A DNA stretch of 6,076 nt from an uncultured Collinsella sp. (GTDB lineage: Bacteria > Actinomycetota > Coriobacteriia > Coriobacteriales > Coriobacteriaceae), in assembly GCA_900557505.1 (NCBI GenBank), contig USTC01000083.1, positions 1-6,076 on the forward strand, in the 5' to 3' direction. The notes under the pieces were generated by a model. It worked only from the letters and a program-made list of their open reading frames with translations. It did no database searches and was not told the origin of the DNA. Position numbers and translations under genes: made by a program. Below, in pieces: positions 5,896 through 6,076 of this stretch (within the stretch, counting starts at the first letter, position 1; every line of letters starts with the position of its first letter).

Positions 5896-6076
5896 CTATC
5901 CCCTCTTCCTTGCGGCGTCAGCGGCGCGGCGCGCCAGCGCATCGGCGCGCGGCAGCCACGTATCGAGCAGATCGTCGCACGCCGCCTCGAGCTCCTCGGC
6001 GCGGGCACGGTCCTTCATAGACGTGGTGTTCGCAAAGAGCGTCAAGCTCGCGCCCTGCATGGCGGCGCGGCAGAAC
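5896..6076 (-). CDS. fchA: C-terminus of cyclodeaminase/cyclohydrolase family protein (FchA-like, partial)
   Basis: The last 59 codons and a TAG (5898-5896) are present; the gene enters from the right edge. The tail AAMQGASLTLFANTTSMKDR followed by a long Ala/Glu/Arg-rich helix matches the end of the formiminotransferase-cyclodeaminase C-terminal domain family (helical AAxxGAxxxxxxNTxxxKDR), which includes stand-alone methenyl-THF cyclohydrolase FchA. FchA converts methenyl-THF to 10-formyl-THF; the related cyclodeaminase acts on formimino-THF. Position 2 nt before a folD that seems to lack cyclohydrolase residues favours the FchA role. The assignment rests on a short fragment plus context. 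Confidence 0.75.
   Translation of the reverse strand, partial: FCRAAMQGASLTLFANTTSMKDRARAEELEAACDDLLDTWLPRADALARRAADAARKRG

Overview
The window looks like chromosomal DNA of a gut Coriobacteriia actinobacterium, most likely Collinsella or a close relative. This rests on GC-rich coding DNA broken by AT-rich spacers, a folD gene directly behind a separate cyclohydrolase gene, a C69 dipeptidase, and an ABC1-type kinase paired with a small phasin-like gene. The genus assignment is family-level recall, not a database match. Every gene I can support lies on the minus strand, so the window reads right to left.

From the right: the end of fchA (5896-6076) and complete folD (5039-5893) form a tight one-carbon folate operon. 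It ends in a 364-bp AT-rich spacer that holds a candidate folD terminator hairpin (4902-4936), nested in a much larger inverted-repeat element (4772-5001) with 31-bp arms. Next is a stand-alone C69-family dipeptidase (3151-4674) with a perfect Shine-Dalgarno and its own 13-bp stem terminator (3094-3132). Then comes a two-gene unit, a phasin-like small protein (2586-3002) followed 8 nt later by an AarF/UbiB (ABC1) atypical kinase with two C-terminal membrane segments (814-2577).

The left spacer (148-813) has no supportable protein gene but much structure. It holds a second inverted-repeat element (592-745), an intrinsic terminator (500-527), a promoter (473-501) and a cobalamin riboswitch (291-463). 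The riboswitch precedes the N-terminus of an exported protein (1-147) that runs off the left edge.

The most notable points are: a FolD that has lost the Lys and Gln needed for cyclohydrolase activity while sitting next to the enzyme that would replace it; two unrelated intergenic inverted-repeat elements sharing an A-tract/stem/long loop/stem/T-tract plan, one enclosing a promoter-like sequence upstream of the dipeptidase; and a B12-controlled exported protein. I see no mobile-element genes, CRISPR array, tRNA or rRNA, and no clear evidence of a new multi-gene system.
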